Source of the DNA: Thermothielavioides terrestris NRRL 8126
Taxonomy: Eukaryota; Ascomycota; Sordariomycetes; Sordariales; Chaetomiaceae
Assembly: GCF_000226115.1 (NCBI RefSeq)
Contig: NC_016458.1
Coordinates: forward strand, 7,536,001-7,600,000
Direction of reading: 5' to 3'
DNA length: 64,000 nucleotides
Both the position numbers and the translations under genes were made by a program. Position 1 is the stretch's first letter. Each line of letters opens with the position of its first letter. Shown one piece after another: positions 1 to 13,984 of the stretch. Under the pieces are notes generated by a model. That model worked only from the letters and a program-made list of their open reading frames with translations. It searched no databases and was not told where the DNA came from.

Positions 1-36
1 AGGCGTGCCGTCAGGCACCACTGCCCTTTCGGGAGG

Positions 37-235
37 TGTCACGTCAGGGGTAAGGGGCTCAGAGCTTGGCATAGCGCACTGGCCATAGTTTCCCTACTCC
101 TAGATGTATATATACCACGCTCTGTTCAATCTTTAGCTTTCCTTTATACTAGAACAACGCACTCTCTTTATATTCCGATACTCTACTACGATCCTACCGT
201 TACATCTATGCCTTATAGCTCGCTATAGCGTATTA
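37..235 (+). repeat. Left LTR of Copia-A (RIP-mutated)
   Basis: Aligns over its full length with 26561-26759; the differences are C-to-T and G-to-A transitions. It starts with TG, and its 3' end has become TATTA from TGTCA. Confidence 0.93.
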
Positions 236-255
236 GTTATAAGCCTAGGCGCTCT
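236..255 (+). other. Candidate primer-binding site of Copia-A
   Basis: The bases right after the left LTR are GTTATAAGCCTAGGCGCTCT. The reverse complement looks like the D-stem to anticodon-loop part of a tRNA-Ile(UAU) 5' half (AGAGC, then CTTATAA). Copia-B has the same core, GGTTATAAGCC, at its LTR junction (3879-3889). Half-tRNA priming from a cleaved anticodon loop is known for copia elements; the tRNA identity here is inferred. Confidence 0.5.
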
Positions 256-339
256 ATAATTGTATATAGCAAGTAACCTATAGTAAGCTTTCTCTCTCTC
301 TTTTTCTTATACTCTATATCTTAATATAGCGACTACTGA

Positions 340-2984
340 GAGCAACTTAACCGTTATACTCTAGTCCTATATAGATTGGACTAAGTGGTTTATAGAGCTT
401 AAAATCTTAGCTTTAAGTAATAGTATCTAAGATAAATGCGATCTAGATACTTTTAATAAGCCTTAGAATAAACGACCAAAAGTCCCTATAAAGGAAAATG
501 TAATTAAAGAGCTTTATAAAAAGTGTACTAAGGTATTAAATATTCTTCTAAAGTAAGTTTAAACTTCTATTGAACAAGAGATTGCTACTAAGCTCAAAGC
601 TATATATAAAGACTATTTTATAATCTTTATTATTTAGGAGAGTAGGGTTAAATTATATTCGTTTATCAACTAGTAGATTATATATTCTATCTACTAGCCT
701 CTATTTAATACTATATATATTATTATCTTGAACGCTAGCCTTAGTAGCCCCTAGGCCCTTATTTATAAGCTTCGTAAATAGCTTATACCTACTAACGCTC
801 TTATAGAGGATATAGCCGCTTACTAATATATAATAGTCCTATAAGAAGCTTATAAAGTAGATATTAATCTATATAAATAGTACTATTCTTAGAACGAAGT
901 ATACTTATATACAAAAAGCTTCGATATCCTAGAGGTTGTTGGACCTAGAGCTTCTAAGCATCTTATTAAGGTAGTTAGTCACTAGATTGCCCTAGACTAG
1001 GCTCGCTACTAGCTCTCTAAGATCGAGGTATTTAAAGCTAAAGGGCGCTTAATTTCTATTCTCGATAAGCTAGGCGTTCACCTTAGTATTTAGATCGACA
1101 ATACCTACTCTAAGGGACTTAGCTATAGCGTATTTACCTCTCTAGGAATAGCTTAAAGCAATAGTTCTTTAGATAGTATAGACTTTTATAGCTTAAAGCT
1201 CTACCTATACCTCTATAAGGCTAATAGCAAGTATAAGTAGAAGCTAATAGAGTACTAGTTTCTCTAGACGGTAATTACTAAGGTAGAGAAGAGCTGTTAT
1301 AAGCTCTTAGAAGTATAGATTACCGAAATTAGGGAGTACTTTAACAAACTAAAGTAGCATTCCCTTTAAAAGAGCCTCTAAAAGTAGTATAGCTCTAGCT
1401 CTATAGAATAGGAAAACTCTAACTTAGCTCTTCCTAATAAGATCGTCTATACTGTTATTGACCTAAGCCTTTTTAGTAAAGGAGCTTACTACCTACTTAT
1501 ATTCTTAACCGCTATTATTTACTAGCTCTTTTAAAGTACTCTCCTCGACAACTATACTACTCTATATATCGTCAACGATAAGAAGCTCTTAGTTCCTAGT
1601 ACCTTTGTACTATTGGGAGACAGTAATTATATAGAAGTAGGTACTACCACTTTCTCTATTTTAAGAAGAGGAGAGTGTATTATAAAGGGGGTACTAGATA
1701 GAGAGCAAGGGAAAGGAACTATAAACCTCTATTTAAAGAACGTCGCTATAGTAGAGGGCTTTTACACTAATATTATATTAGAAACCGCTTTATATATAGC
1801 TAGTATCTAATATTCGGGTCTAGACTACTCTCTATAGCGTAGAACGTTTAAAAAGAGTATAAAGGTCAAATAGTTAGTTCGTAAATTTAATATAGTTTTC
1901 TTTAAATCGAAGAACCTTTCCTTTTACTTTTATACTCTCTAACCTTTATAGAGCTTTATAGGCCTAGTAACAATAAATACAGTTGTTTATAAGGATAATA
2001 CAAGGTTATATATATTATATATATCTTAAGAGAGAGAAGATACTAAGGAGCTCTAGTATAAGAGATCTAGATATCTAAGTTAGAGAGCTCTTTAGGTATT
2101 GATATAGAGCGCTAAGAACGTTAAGATCTAAGGAACACCAACAATTGAATATAAAATATACACTCTATTATATACTAGGGAGTACAATACACTTTATAAG
2201 ATAAAGCATTGCGCTCTACGCCTATTTTAGTGTATTTCCTAGGACCTCTTCTTATTCTCTTCTAGGTTTAACGGATCCTAGTACCTCCTTACGATTAAAG
2301 ACGAATTCAGTAGAAGGATCTAGGCTTTTATACTCTCTAACAAAGGTTAAACCGAGCTCTTTAATACCGTTAGAGCTTTCGAACGCTAGGTCAAACGGCA
2401 GTAGGGACTTAATATCTATAAGATCTACTAAAACAACGATATAAGAGTTATTGTACTAGAAGATCGTCGACCAACAGCTTACTAGCTCTAGGTATATAAC
2501 GAAAGTATCGACTTAGAGCTTACACTAATATATACTCTATAGCTAAACGAAGCTTTAGAGTAGGTAGGATAAGTCTTATAGCTTAAAAGTATAAAGATAC
2601 TTATTATTATAAACTTACCTACAAAGCTCTAGCCGAAGGGAGTAAAGGCAGTAGCCTTTTTATATTCTATTTCGCCTAGCTATACTTATAGTCTTTAGAG
2701 CCCTAACGAGGTACTCTACTCCTAGTTTAAGAACTACTTTTACTAATAGGAGCCGACCTTCTACTAAGCGCTAACGGCGGATCTACGCCCCAACTAGTCT
2801 AGGATCTTTATATACAGCTATAGAGTATACCCTTTAGATAAAGAGTATAAGGCTAGGTATTAGAAGAGAGAATTCAAAGTATAGCTATATAGGCGAATCA
2901 GGTACCTAGTTAGGTATAGAGCATCTAATATTTACTATATCTAGGTGCCTAAGCTCGATAAAGTCATTATAATAAGGAACGTAA
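340..2984 (+). pseudogene. Copia-A gag, protease and integrase remnant (5' part of polyprotein)
   Basis: A decayed coding region. Near 390-420 it reads a copia gag-type W-x-K-W-F-x-E-L-K segment. Around 1540-1810 there is the protease/pre-integrase region, including the longest open stretch (1613-1810, 65 codons). At 2270-2900 is an integrase core, with YLLTIKDEFSRR-type residues near 2280-2320. Almost all stops are TAG at positions expected to be Gln or Trp, as RIP produces. The frame is cut at 2984, within the segment that normally reads R-x-V-x-F-x-E before RT, and resumes at 15216. Non-functional. Confidence 0.82.
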
Positions 2985-3878
2985 TGTTAATATATAACAA
3001 TATAAATAACTAATACTAAGCATTCTCTATAACAAAGCTCCCTTTAAAGGTTCTATAACGTTATAACTACTATAGTACTATAACTTATACCTTGGCAGTT
3101 ACTAACAGTTGGTAACAGCTGTTAGCTTTCGATAACAACTGCCAACGGCTATTAACCTTGACAGTTGACAATGGCTAAGATAGAATCTAGATAAGTGGAT
3201 CCAAGTCATTGGATCCGAGCTGTCGGAACTGATGCATCTAATCCGAACCGTCGAATCAGAGCTGTTTAGATCCGAGTATATAGATATTGAACGTCATACT
3301 TTGATAACTTAGCTAAATGCGGCTAGTGCAGCTTCGTTAGAACGTTCAGTACAGCTCTGATTGGTTCTGTACGTTATACTTTAATAACCTAGCTAAATAC
3401 AGCTAGTGCAGCTCCGTTAGAACATTCCGATCAGCTGAACCTTGGCTAAATCAGCTAAGGTACGTACCGTAGCTCTAGAACTATAAATACCACAGTGCCT
3501 CCCAGCTCTAGAAGATAGAACCTTAAACTAAATAGATCCTTTTGCGAGTTAAACTCGCAGCCTCTATTTACTTAATCTATTTTTACACGTACTATATCTA
3601 CCACCTACGCTACGTACTCTCTATAACGAAGCACAACAGCATTAGGGTCCAAAGACCTTATATGCTTACAATTAGCTATCCTACTCCCAACCTTCCAAAC
3701 TATCCTCCGAACCCTCCTACCGAGCCATTTACCCTACACCTATAGGGCATCCTCCTAAACCTTCGAACCTTCTAATACCTCCTAATCGACCTACTCTACA
3801 CTTTCGGTATATACCTCTGATCCTACCCTCCTATACCGACCCTCTCCTCTAGCACAATAACAATCTGTCTCTTTAATA
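2985..3878 (+). repeat. Left LTR of Copia-B
   Basis: Same length (894 bp) as the copy at 14317-15210. Differences are transitions. The first half of this copy is less mutated than the matching half of the right LTR, and its second half is more mutated. Confidence 0.93.
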
Positions 3879-3989
3879 GGTTATAAGCCTAGAGCTATAT
3901 CTAGGAATAAGGATTTCCTTCACTATAAGATCCTATCTCCTTTAGTTTTTCCTAGGAAATTCTATTAGAAACAATAACCTCCCTTAGTC

Positions 3990-4831
3990 TTTCCTTTAAC
4001 TAGGAGATTCCAAATAAGGCAATAGCTTTCTTATAAAAGATCTATACCTTCGAAAAACTCAAGGGAGCAAAGAACTATATTATATAGGCCCTTCGAATAG
4101 AGGCTTGCCTAATAAAACTCAGCTTTAAAGATGCCCTTAAGAGTACTAATAACGATACTAAAAAGTGTTAAAAGAAAGCACTAGCCGAGATAAAGCTCTA
4201 GGTAGAAGATAGCCCTCTCTACCAAATAAAGGGCATTGAAACCGCTTTCCAAGTTTAGGAGCAGTATAAGGAGCTATATTACTCTAAAGGCTTTACCTCT
4301 AAATACCTCCTACTAAAAGAGTATTTCAACTACCAATTAGAAAACTTCGATTTAGTAGAAAAATACCTCAACAAGGTAAAGGAGAGTATTAACGATCTAA
4401 AATCATAGGACGTTGAACTCCCTAAGGAAGTGAATATCGCTTAAATGTTGTTTAGTTTAACGGAGGAATTCGAAGGGTTTGCTAGTTTAATAATTTAGAC
4501 CCTCTAGAAAAATCCTAATGCCTACACCTTTAATTCTCTCTCCACTAGCCTTTTAGATAAATCTAGGAGGCTTAGTATCTCTTATAATATAAATAAGGAT
4601 AGCTAAGTCTTTAGTGTTGTAAAGAGAAAGGGGAAGAAAATAAAGTACAGTTACTATAAGCTCCTTAGGCATACTATAGATAACTATGCCTTTCTACACC
4701 TAGAGAAAGCTCCTAAGGGCTAGAAATATAAATCCTCTCCTACTTCGAAGGCTATCTAAAAACCAAATAAAAGGAAAGAAGAGAGGGAGAAGAAAATCCA
4801 CTTAGCTATAGCAAAATAGGCTTTGTTAGAT
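3990..4831 (+). pseudogene. Copia-B gag remnant (N-terminal part)
   Basis: A decayed frame after the left LTR and PBS reads a helical gag-like protein, with a lysine-rich stretch near 4610-4800 where a zinc knuckle would be expected. It is interrupted at about 4831 by LINE C and resumes at about 10434. Stops are TAG or TAA at likely Gln or Trp positions. Confidence 0.65.
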
Positions 4832-7800
4832 TATTATTATTATTATTAATCTTACACCGAAGAGGCACTTAGTGCCTCGCCACTGAGGGTAAGCGGTCCC
4901 TCCACCTCTATATACACCACTTATATATAGCGCCTACGCTATGTTCCCGCTACGTAGGGCGGGCCTTCCTAAGTCCTTCTCTCTAACTCGCTAGAACTCA
5001 CCTTTCTAGCCTAGTGGCGACGGAGATATAGCGGCCTACACAGCCCGTTGCACGCTACTTACGTATACGATACACTCCTAGCGTAAGTGCTGTAGCCGCT
5101 AGGCGCGCTATATATTCGAGGGGAGTGGCTAGAGGCCGACCTTTCTACGCCTCTTCCTCTTCCTCTTACGCTTCTCGCCTATACCCCAGTTCTTATAACT
5201 AGCCGCTAGCGGCTCCTCTACTACGCTGTCCTAGCTACTACGCTCCTACTGCGTATTCGCAGAGCTTTCCGCTAATCCCCTATATCTCGCCTTGCCCTCG
5301 ACGTTTAGCTTAAGCGCTAGCTAGTACTCCTATAGGCGCCTAGTATATATTAGCCATCTTATAAGCCTCTAGGCGCCTCTCCTACTCCTAAGTAGTGTAA
5401 GTAGTGTATATTGATCCTAGATATAAAGCTTTTCTATAGTAACTATAGGATCCCTATAGTATATTATAAGGTAGGCGATAGTCTTAAGTGCTTCGCTATA
5501 GTAACAAAGTAGTATAGGCGTATTTGGTACCCCCCTTTGGAATAGGAATTGCCTAAGGCTAATAGCCCTAGTATATACCTATATAAGGAGGGAGCTCTAT
5601 ACCTTGTTAAGATCCTTATATACCTATAGTACCTAGGTAGGGGGCTCTAAGTTATATAGGTCTGCTACTTCTCTGTAGCGCGTCCTCTCTAGCCTCCTAG
5701 CGTCTATACGATATATCTATATCTCTCTACGTACCTTCTACTCCTTTACTATAGCTATATTTACGTTGGTATATAGCTATAGCTTCTAAGGCCTCTAATC
5801 GTCGTCCTCGTCGCTCTTATCCTATACCTCTACTACTATCGCTAGGCAATGTATAAAGAGCTAGTCCTTGGCCTATAGTTGCCTCTGTTCTATAGGAGAC
5901 TTCTTTATAGCTAGTCCCACTGCTAGGGCGTAGCGTATATAGCGTTGCTTCTTTAACCTTAACGCTACCTTCGTATAGACATTGTATAGAAGCTATGTAA
6001 GCCTAGTTTTCTAGAGCCTTTGTTCGGTATATGCTGCTTAGTGGTTGAGGTATAGATCGATAGGGGGCACCTAGGTCTTACTTTCTAGGTTGTAGACTAG
6101 CATAGCCTTGTATATACTAGCAACTACCTAGAGGTAGTCCGACTATATTACGTTAAAGCTATATATGATCCTATAGGGAGTCCCTCTAATTGGCGTTAAA
6201 GTATACTATACCACTGCCCTATACGAAAGGACGTTTCTAATGACTTTTATATAGATCTCCTAAGCTTATACGATATATATCCTATATGTCTTTGCTATAA
6301 GTCTTATAAAGGTAAACTTCTATATAGCTATCTTAGCTTTAATTGCCTTCTTATACGTTTAAAACGAGAGCTTACGGTCTAGCTATACACCTAGGAACCT
6401 CACTAACTCTATAGGTACGAGCCCCAACTAACCTTCGCTAAAGATATTGACGACCTCTATATATAGCCGCTATATCCTTGTAAAGTGGATAAGCTTGCTC
6501 TTCGTCGACTTGAACTATATCCCCTATTCTATAGCCTATTTCTCGTATTTGGTAAACCCCCTCTCTAGTATATAGTAGTACGCTAGTATATCCTATCTGA
6601 ATATAAGGAGGTTAGTATTATCTGTATACTTAACCGTTAGGAGCCCAATATATACCTCGAGGGTATAGAATAGGGGAGTGATAAAGAGGATAAATAGCGT
6701 TGGCGATAATAGCGAGCCTTGTAGTGTACCTTGCTATAGAGTTGTAGGCTTGGCTATAATCCTATCGAACTGTAGGTGCGTTGTATAATCCTCGAAGTAG
6801 CTTTTTAGGAGTATAATCAACTTCCTCTCGAAGCCTAGCTCGTAGAGTATATATAGTAGCTAGATCTAGTCGACCTAGTCGAAGGCGCCCTTTAAGTCTA
6901 GTTACAATAGCGAAGCGTAGGCGCTATATACCTACGTTGTCTTCACTATATCAATTACTACCTAGATTACTACCTTTATAGACCTATGTTATTAGAAGCC
7001 TATCTATATCTCTAGAAGCAGTTTATACGCCTTAGCTATATATATTACTTAGTCTATAATAGCCACCTTAATAATCTTACCTACTATACTAAGTAGCAAT
7101 ATTAGGTAGTACACCCCTACCTTTGTAAGCTGTTCTAGAGACTTCCCTAGCTTTCTAAGGACGACTACCTATATAGCGTAGAATCTATATAGGAAGTGCT
7201 CTAGCTTAAAATAGGTATATATAATTGCTATAAGCACCTTTGATAGCTTGCCCTCCTTGTTATAGGCCTTAAGGAACTTGTTAGTAAAGAGGTCTTCGCT
7301 AAGCGCCTTGTTTAATCTTATATAGCTTATGATCTCTATAATTTTAGTATCGTAGACCTCCTAGTTGATAGGTATAGTGTTGTAGAAAGACTCTTTAGGC
7401 TAATCTTAGTTAGGTATATTGTTATACTGTGCCTATAGGGCAGGGAAGAAGCGCCCTACTAGCGTTTCCGCCTTCTAGGTATACGTTATAGCGCTCTAGG
7501 GCTCGCTAGGTCCTAGCTAGAGCGCTAGTAGCGCTAGTGGCTTAGGGCGTTGGTAGCTATAAAGCTATATCTATCTCTCGATATCCTATATTAGCTTCTG
7601 CTCCTTCGACGCTTTAGCGAGCGAGTAGCGCTAGTATAGCGTCTACGACCAACAGGCGTAGCATTCGAAACGCTATATTGCTTTATAATAATGCGCTTAG
7701 GAGCTCGTTGTACAGCTTAACCGCTAGGCGTATTTGGCCCTCTTCGCTTCTTATATTGCTTCGTCAACTTCGAGGTTCTACTATAGTGTATAGGACCCTT

Positions 7801-10418
7801 GGTTAAGCTTATAGCGCAGTGCCGCTATATCTATAATACTAGTCAGCTTATATATTAGAGTATCTACTATATCCTTAAGCTACTCTACTGTACTAACCTC
7901 CTTTAGTAGAGTAAGGAACTACGCCTTAGCTTTATACCTCTTATAGTCTAGTAGCGCCTAGCTATAGCCTAGTAGTATAGTAGCTCTATCGTTATTCTCC
8001 TTTAGTAGTACTTTAGCTATCTAGGGTATATAGTCCAAGCCTACTAAGTCGAGTAGCCCTAGCTACTAGGCACCATTGCCCTACGTTGCCTAGATATAGT
8101 TAATTATATCGTCTCTATTGCCCTATCGAACCTAAGTAGGTATACTACAAGGTATATAGAGCTCGAGCTCCTATTCTATTATAATTTAGAGTAGTATACC
8201 TACCGATTAAGAGATTCTATTATACTTGTCCTATATTAGGTAGTAGGCGTTAAAGTCGCCTATAAGTATATTGCGCCCTCTTAGCTCCTACTCTACTAGG
8301 GTATAGAGTAGCGATTACTATCCTAGCTCCTAGTTAAATGAATAGATAGACTATATTGTAAAGGGGTCCAACCCTTCCTTCTTAAACGTTATCGCTACCT
8401 AGTCTTTCTTAGCCTCGGTAGACTACGTTATATAGTCGAAGTACTTACTTATATATAGCGCTACCCTACTAGTACTATATATTATCTTATATCGCCTACC
8501 TCGCTTATAGAGCGGAGTAGGCGAGGTTGTAGTTAGATAGATTAGCGGCTTTTAAATTGCTATTAGGTCAAACTCCTCTTTCCCCTCTAGTGCCTAGTTA
8601 AGGCAGTGTCTACTACTATCGGTATTCTAGTAGAGTACCCTTAGCGTTATAGCGATATACTTAGTGTAGAGTAGGGGCCTTTGGTTATAACTACGTTAGA
8701 CTATAAAGCTAGCTCTATACTTATATTATATAGGGGCGCTATATAAGTAGCGCTTCTATTCTACGCCTTAGCCCCTTAGAACGTTTGTAAGAGTACCCTA
8801 AACTAGAATAGGTCTATACTATTAGAGCGCTCTACCCTCTGGATGTCGGTGGGCTAGCTTACCTTGGTAAAGCGCTTCCTTAGGCGTTGCTTCCCTAACT
8901 CGTCTTCCTAGCTTCTATACTATATATTTGCCCTCGTTATCGCTATTGCTCAAGGTTGGGGTATATAGAATGTGAGTAGGTAGTTAAGGAACTGCTCTCT
9001 TATACGTCTACGCTACTTCTACGCAACTTTGTAGCTTATATCGAAGGCTATATAGATACCCCTATAGTTAATGTACTTTGGCTAGTGCCTAGCTAGGTTA
9101 GTCTTTATTAGGTACTACGCCTCTTGCTCCTTTGTAGTATTGCTATCGCTATACGCTATATGGATGTAAACTAGATAGCGTACCTCCTCCTCTTTATAGA
9201 ATACCGTCTTATGTCCTTATTTCCTATATTTGAAGTATAGGATTGTATATATTGCGCCTTTGAAGTGCTTATAAAGGTAGACTATATAGTCGAGCAGAAT
9301 ACCCTAATCGATAAGCCTCGCTACTTCCTCAACTATATAAAGCTCGACTAATATATATATTGTCTATAGCCCCTAATCGCCCTTGGTACTACCCTATAGC
9401 GTATATAGCCTCGTATATACGATCTAGACTTTATTCTCTTTTGCTAAGTCTGCTACTAAGCGGCTAAGGTCATCCCTATACCTCGTTAGAGCGGCTAGCT
9501 ATATACTCTTCGCTAATACCGTGAATATATAGCGTTTAAATATCGTAGTTACCTTGAATATAGTAGTGACCTACGCCTTATTGTCCTTGTTAGCGAACTA
9601 CGCTTAGCGATCTTCTTTAAATATAACTACTACGTTCCTACTTTTCGGTAGCTTCTATACTACAATAGCGTCGTTTCTACCGCCCTCTATAGTCGCTTCC
9701 GTTGTAGCTATAGCTATATTTATCGCCTAGACTATATCCTCTACGCTCCTATTGACAATATCTATAGGTACTTGCCCTAGGTCGACTATAAGCTTATAAA
9801 ACAGCTTCTTTAGTATATACTATATATAGCTCTCGAGTAGCTAGGACGCCGACGTCGCAGCTATACCCTGCTCTACTACCTAGGCCTAGGTCCTCGTTTA
9901 TATACCCCTAGCGCCTATCTATAGCCTAACCTTGTTTTTAATCTATATAACGTCCTCTTTTATATAGTCGACGTTTTTATATAGCTTATACGTATTATAG
10001 AGACAGTTTAGCTCGTCTTAGAATACCTCGCGGTAGTATATATATATAGTAGCCTATACATATAGCTATATCTTTAGCGACACTAAGGCATAGAATTTTT
10101 ATAAAAGCCTTGATCTCTTGTCGCTAGCGCCCTTAGTATATATATTCCGATCGTTTATAGCTCCTGTAGGAGGGAGCCTAAGTCTTCAATCGCGTCGGTC
10201 AGGGTGCTTATACGCGTTAACCGCAGTATCGCGATTCGTAGCGCCCGCTATTAGACTACCGCTATCGCCACTGCGACCCGCTCGGCTACTACGCCCCCTC
10301 TGCGGCATCGTAGATAGGGGTAATCAGGTGCGCTAAGTACGTTCGCATTGTCGGATTCAATTTTAGCTCAACGGTTCCTTCGCAATCGGCGTTTAAGTGC
10401 GAAGAAGCTCCTTTTAGT
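4832..10418 (-). mobile_element. LINE C (Tad/I-like non-LTR retrotransposon) inserted in Copia-B gag
   Basis: Minus-strand element. Its 3' end (plus 4832-4850) is a (TAA)n-type tail rather than poly(A), and its 5' end lies near 10418. The flanks TAGGCTTTGTTAGAT (4817-4831) and TAGGCCTTGTTAGAT (10419-10433) form a 15 bp target duplication with one transition. Minus-strand reading gives an RT with GAFDQV near 6870 and YTDNTNLLIF near 6620 (normally YADD), an endonuclease-like region around 8.0-8.8 kb, and an ORF1-like region at 8.9-10.1 kb. The 5' 250 bp (10130-10400) keeps a higher GC content. All frames are broken. Confidence 0.85.
6200..7400 (-). pseudogene. LINE C reverse transcriptase remnant
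   Basis: Minus-strand translation with RIP stops shows the LINE RT order: an LKGAFDQV-type segment (the D of motif A), then GTLQGSLLSPTLF (motif B-like), then YTDNTNLLIF (motif C, with the catalytic D-D pair degraded to D-N). This identifies the enzyme family, but the gene is dead. Confidence 0.8.
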
Positions 10419-10433
10419 TAGGCCTTGTTAGAT

Positions 10434-13400
10434 AATACGAACACAGAGTCGAACACCAGTTCTAGCTCTCTGTAAATCCTCAATACTAATAAACCTCCCT
10501 CGGCCTCTTCTTCATTAGCCTCCCCTGCTATAAATCCCAATACTAAGATAGATACCAATGACGATTCGAATGCCGATTTAGAATTCGAAGATTGCCTTAA
10601 TATCGGCAAGATAGATTTAGATAATAAGAAGGATCACTTCGAGGTAAATAACTCTAATATTTTAATAAATAATACCTCTTTAGCAATAGATACTAATAAC
10701 AATAACCTAGATCGACTCCTCTAAGTGATATTTAAGAGATTGGAAAAGGAGGGAAAGTCTTTAGCTCCAAAGGTATACTTAGATAGCTTTATAGCTAATA
10801 CTAGTACCTAGATAAGTGTAATAGCTAATAGAAGACTCTTCTCCTTATTTAAACCTATAAAGAAATAAGTTGCTTAAGGTAAGGTAACAACTATAAATAT
10901 AACTGGAATTGGGAATATCAAAATAGCTCTCTTTAATCCAATAATAAATAAAATAACTATAGTCACTTAGAAGAACTGCTATTATATCCCTAAGATAGGA
11001 ATAAATATAATAAGTGTCTCTGCCTTACCACAGTTGTTGACAATAACTACAAATAGATATTTATACTTAGTAAGGACCTTAGACTTTAGAACTATAGCCT
11101 AAGGAGAAAAGAGAGACGAATTATTCTATATCCCAATAATCAATAACTAGAATAAAAATCTACCTCTAATAAATTACGTTAAAAGGGCAGTAGATATTGA
11201 GACACTATATAGGCATTTCGGTCACCTAAATAAAAGAAATATAGATAACCTAATAAAAAATACTTCTTCTAATAACACCTATATAAAGAAGAAGAATAAG
11301 GATAAAGATAACTATTGTAAAGTCTATCTTAAGGCTTTCTTTAAAAATAAGGTGTACCAAGCATCAACTAATAACATAGTATACGAATACCTTGATAAAA
11401 TAAGTAGTGACCTCTATAGCCCTTTCAAAACGCCTACCTATAATAGATATAGATATTTTATAACCTTTCTAGATAAAGGAACTAGATTCCTAGAGGTAGA
11501 ACTGCTTTGTACTAAAGACGAAGTCTATAATGCCTTTGTCAAATTCAAAGTAAGGTCAGAAAATAATGAAGATAATAAAAGGATACGCATTTTTCAAAGT
11601 AATAACGGTAGTGAATATATATCTAAGATATTCGAAGACTTCCTTCTTAGAGAGGGTATAATACATCAACGTTCACTAGCCGATACCAAAGAGCTAAACG
11701 GCTTTCTAGAGCGTATAAATTAGACGTTGCTTATAAGAGTGAGGGCAATGTTAATAGATTCGAGAGCTCTGAAATACCTTTAGGGAGAAGCTCTATTAGC
11801 TACTACCAATATCTATAATAAAACTCCCTATTCGAGTCTTAAATATAAAACTCCTTTTGAGATAAAATATAAAATAAAACCAAATATTAATAATATAAGA
11901 ATCTAGGGATCTAAAGCTTACTATAAGATAAAGGGACTAAATAGCAATAATAAGCTCGTTAAACAAGCTGCGGAAGGTATATTAATAGGATTTGGGCAAG
12001 ATAGTTATATCTATAAAGTCTTTAACACAAATAAACAACGGGCTTTCTAGATCTGTAATATTAAAATACTTGAAGGCCAATTCCCTAATAAAGAGCTTAA
12101 TAATAAAAATAAAGAGATAAATAACCAACTTGCAGATTTGGATATAGAAATACCTAATAACTCTCTAAATAACTCTTAGAATAAGACTTTAGCTCAGTCT
12201 TAGCCTTAAATAGAAGAGGATAATATAGTTGAGAGAAATCTAAGGATAATAACGAGATCAATGACTATAAGTATAAACTCCTCTACTATAGTAATATAAG
12301 ATAATGATAATAATAACGATAAAGAACTTGTCGTTGAAATCTCTTGTAAAGAAGACTAATACTATAAACAATTCTAAAAGATACACCACTATGCACAGAT
12401 AATAGATAAATATCTAGATATATTTCTAATAAAAGAAGGGAATAACGAGCTAAATAGCTATAACTAAGCAACAACTAGTCCCTATACTAATAACTGGTCT
12501 AAGGCAATGAAGCTTAAGATATCTGAGCTCGTCGACAAGGATATTTAAGATATTGTTGATATTCCTAAAGATAGACAACCACTTGGTGCCCGTTGGGTAT
12601 ATAGGTTAAAGACCGATCAGAATAACAATATAATAAAATATAAGGCTAGATAGGTAGTTTAAGGCTTTAAACAAATAGAAGGACTAGATTACTTAGAAAC
12701 TTTCTCTACAATATACTGTCTAGAGATATATTGTATAACCTTTGTCTTAGCCACTGCCCTAGGTTAGATACTTCACTAATTTAATGTTAAAAATACCTTT
12801 GTATATATAGATATTGATACTAATATATATATTGCTCTGCTACAAGGTTTTTATAACGACCTCGATAAAAATAAAAAGTGCCTTAAACTGAAAAAGGCCT
12901 TATATAGTCTAAAACAATCACTAAGACTTTAGTATAAATACCTCTCTAATATCCTAAATAAACTTAGCTTCAAAGCAATACTATATAATAAAGGAGCCTT
13001 TATAAATTATAACTATAAGATGATACTGCTTTGCTACGTAGATGATCTAATAATAACTAGCCTAAATTATAAACAGATAAAGGAGATATTAGAAAAGATT
13101 TCTATAGATATAGAGCTCAAATACATTGGCGAAGTAAATACTTTTCTTAGTATATAAATGAAGATAAACAAGAAGAATAAAACCCTCCTCTTTCACTAAG
13201 AAAAATATACTAGAAATATAATAAAGAAGTATAATAAGGAGGAACTTCCATTGAGAAAGAGTCCAACTCGAAATATAAAGCTGTATAAAAATAATGGGCA
13301 AGCCACCTATAAAGAGACTGTTGAGTATCAACGATACGTTGGTTTAATATTATACTTAGCAGTTAAAACGCGCCCTAATATTGCTTATCCTATACAAAGG

Positions 13401-13976
13401 TGTGCTAAATACGCTTTAAATCTAGCAAAGGAACACTTCCTAGCCGTTGATAATATCTTTATATACCTTTATAACTGCCTAAAGGAAGGAATACTCTATA
13501 ACTGCTCCAATATAAAAGAGTTAATATTAAAAATATACTATGACTCCGATTGGGTAAGCTGCCCTAATACTAGACGATTAGTAACTGGCTATATAACAAT
13601 GCTCGCTAATAACACTATAAGTTGGAGTAGTACTCTTTAGAAAACTGTTGCAACCTCAACTATAGAGGCAGAATATATAGCTTTGGCCGATGCTTGTAAA
13701 GAGGCATTATATATATATAACAGTTTTAACTATATAACAAAAGAGCTTTCTATACCTGTTCTAAAACAACTTCCTCTTATACTAGTTGATAACACTAGCG
13801 CTATAAAACTTGCTAATAACCCTGAATTTTATAAAAGAACTAAGTATATTAATATTCGATATCACTTTGTTCGAGAACTACTAGAAAATAACGAGATTCA
13901 AATAAAATATATTCCTTTAAAGGAAAATCTTATAGATTCTCTTATAAAAACAATACCTATTACACAGCTAGAATAG
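10434..13976 (+). pseudogene. Copia-B pol remnant (gag end, integrase, RT, RNase H)
   Basis: Domains in order: pre-integrase H-x-H segment (RHFGHLNKRNIDNL, near 11210-11250); integrase core (11352-11723, the best preserved stretch, 123 codons); RT (12.5-13.2 kb) with LGARWVYRLK near 12580 and the catalytic YVDDL near 13035; a tether segment (13251-13640); RNase H with the TIEAEYIALADACKEA signature (13660-13710) to a final stop at 13976. The fragments are separated by stops, almost all TAG at expected Trp or Gln codons. No intact product. Confidence 0.9.
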
Positions 13977-13984
13977 TAGAAGAA

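Noticed and set aside
10118..10336. 72-codon plus-strand frame, GC-richer than its surroundings
   Set aside because: Antisense to the 5' end of LINE C; explained by the less mutated LINE leader.
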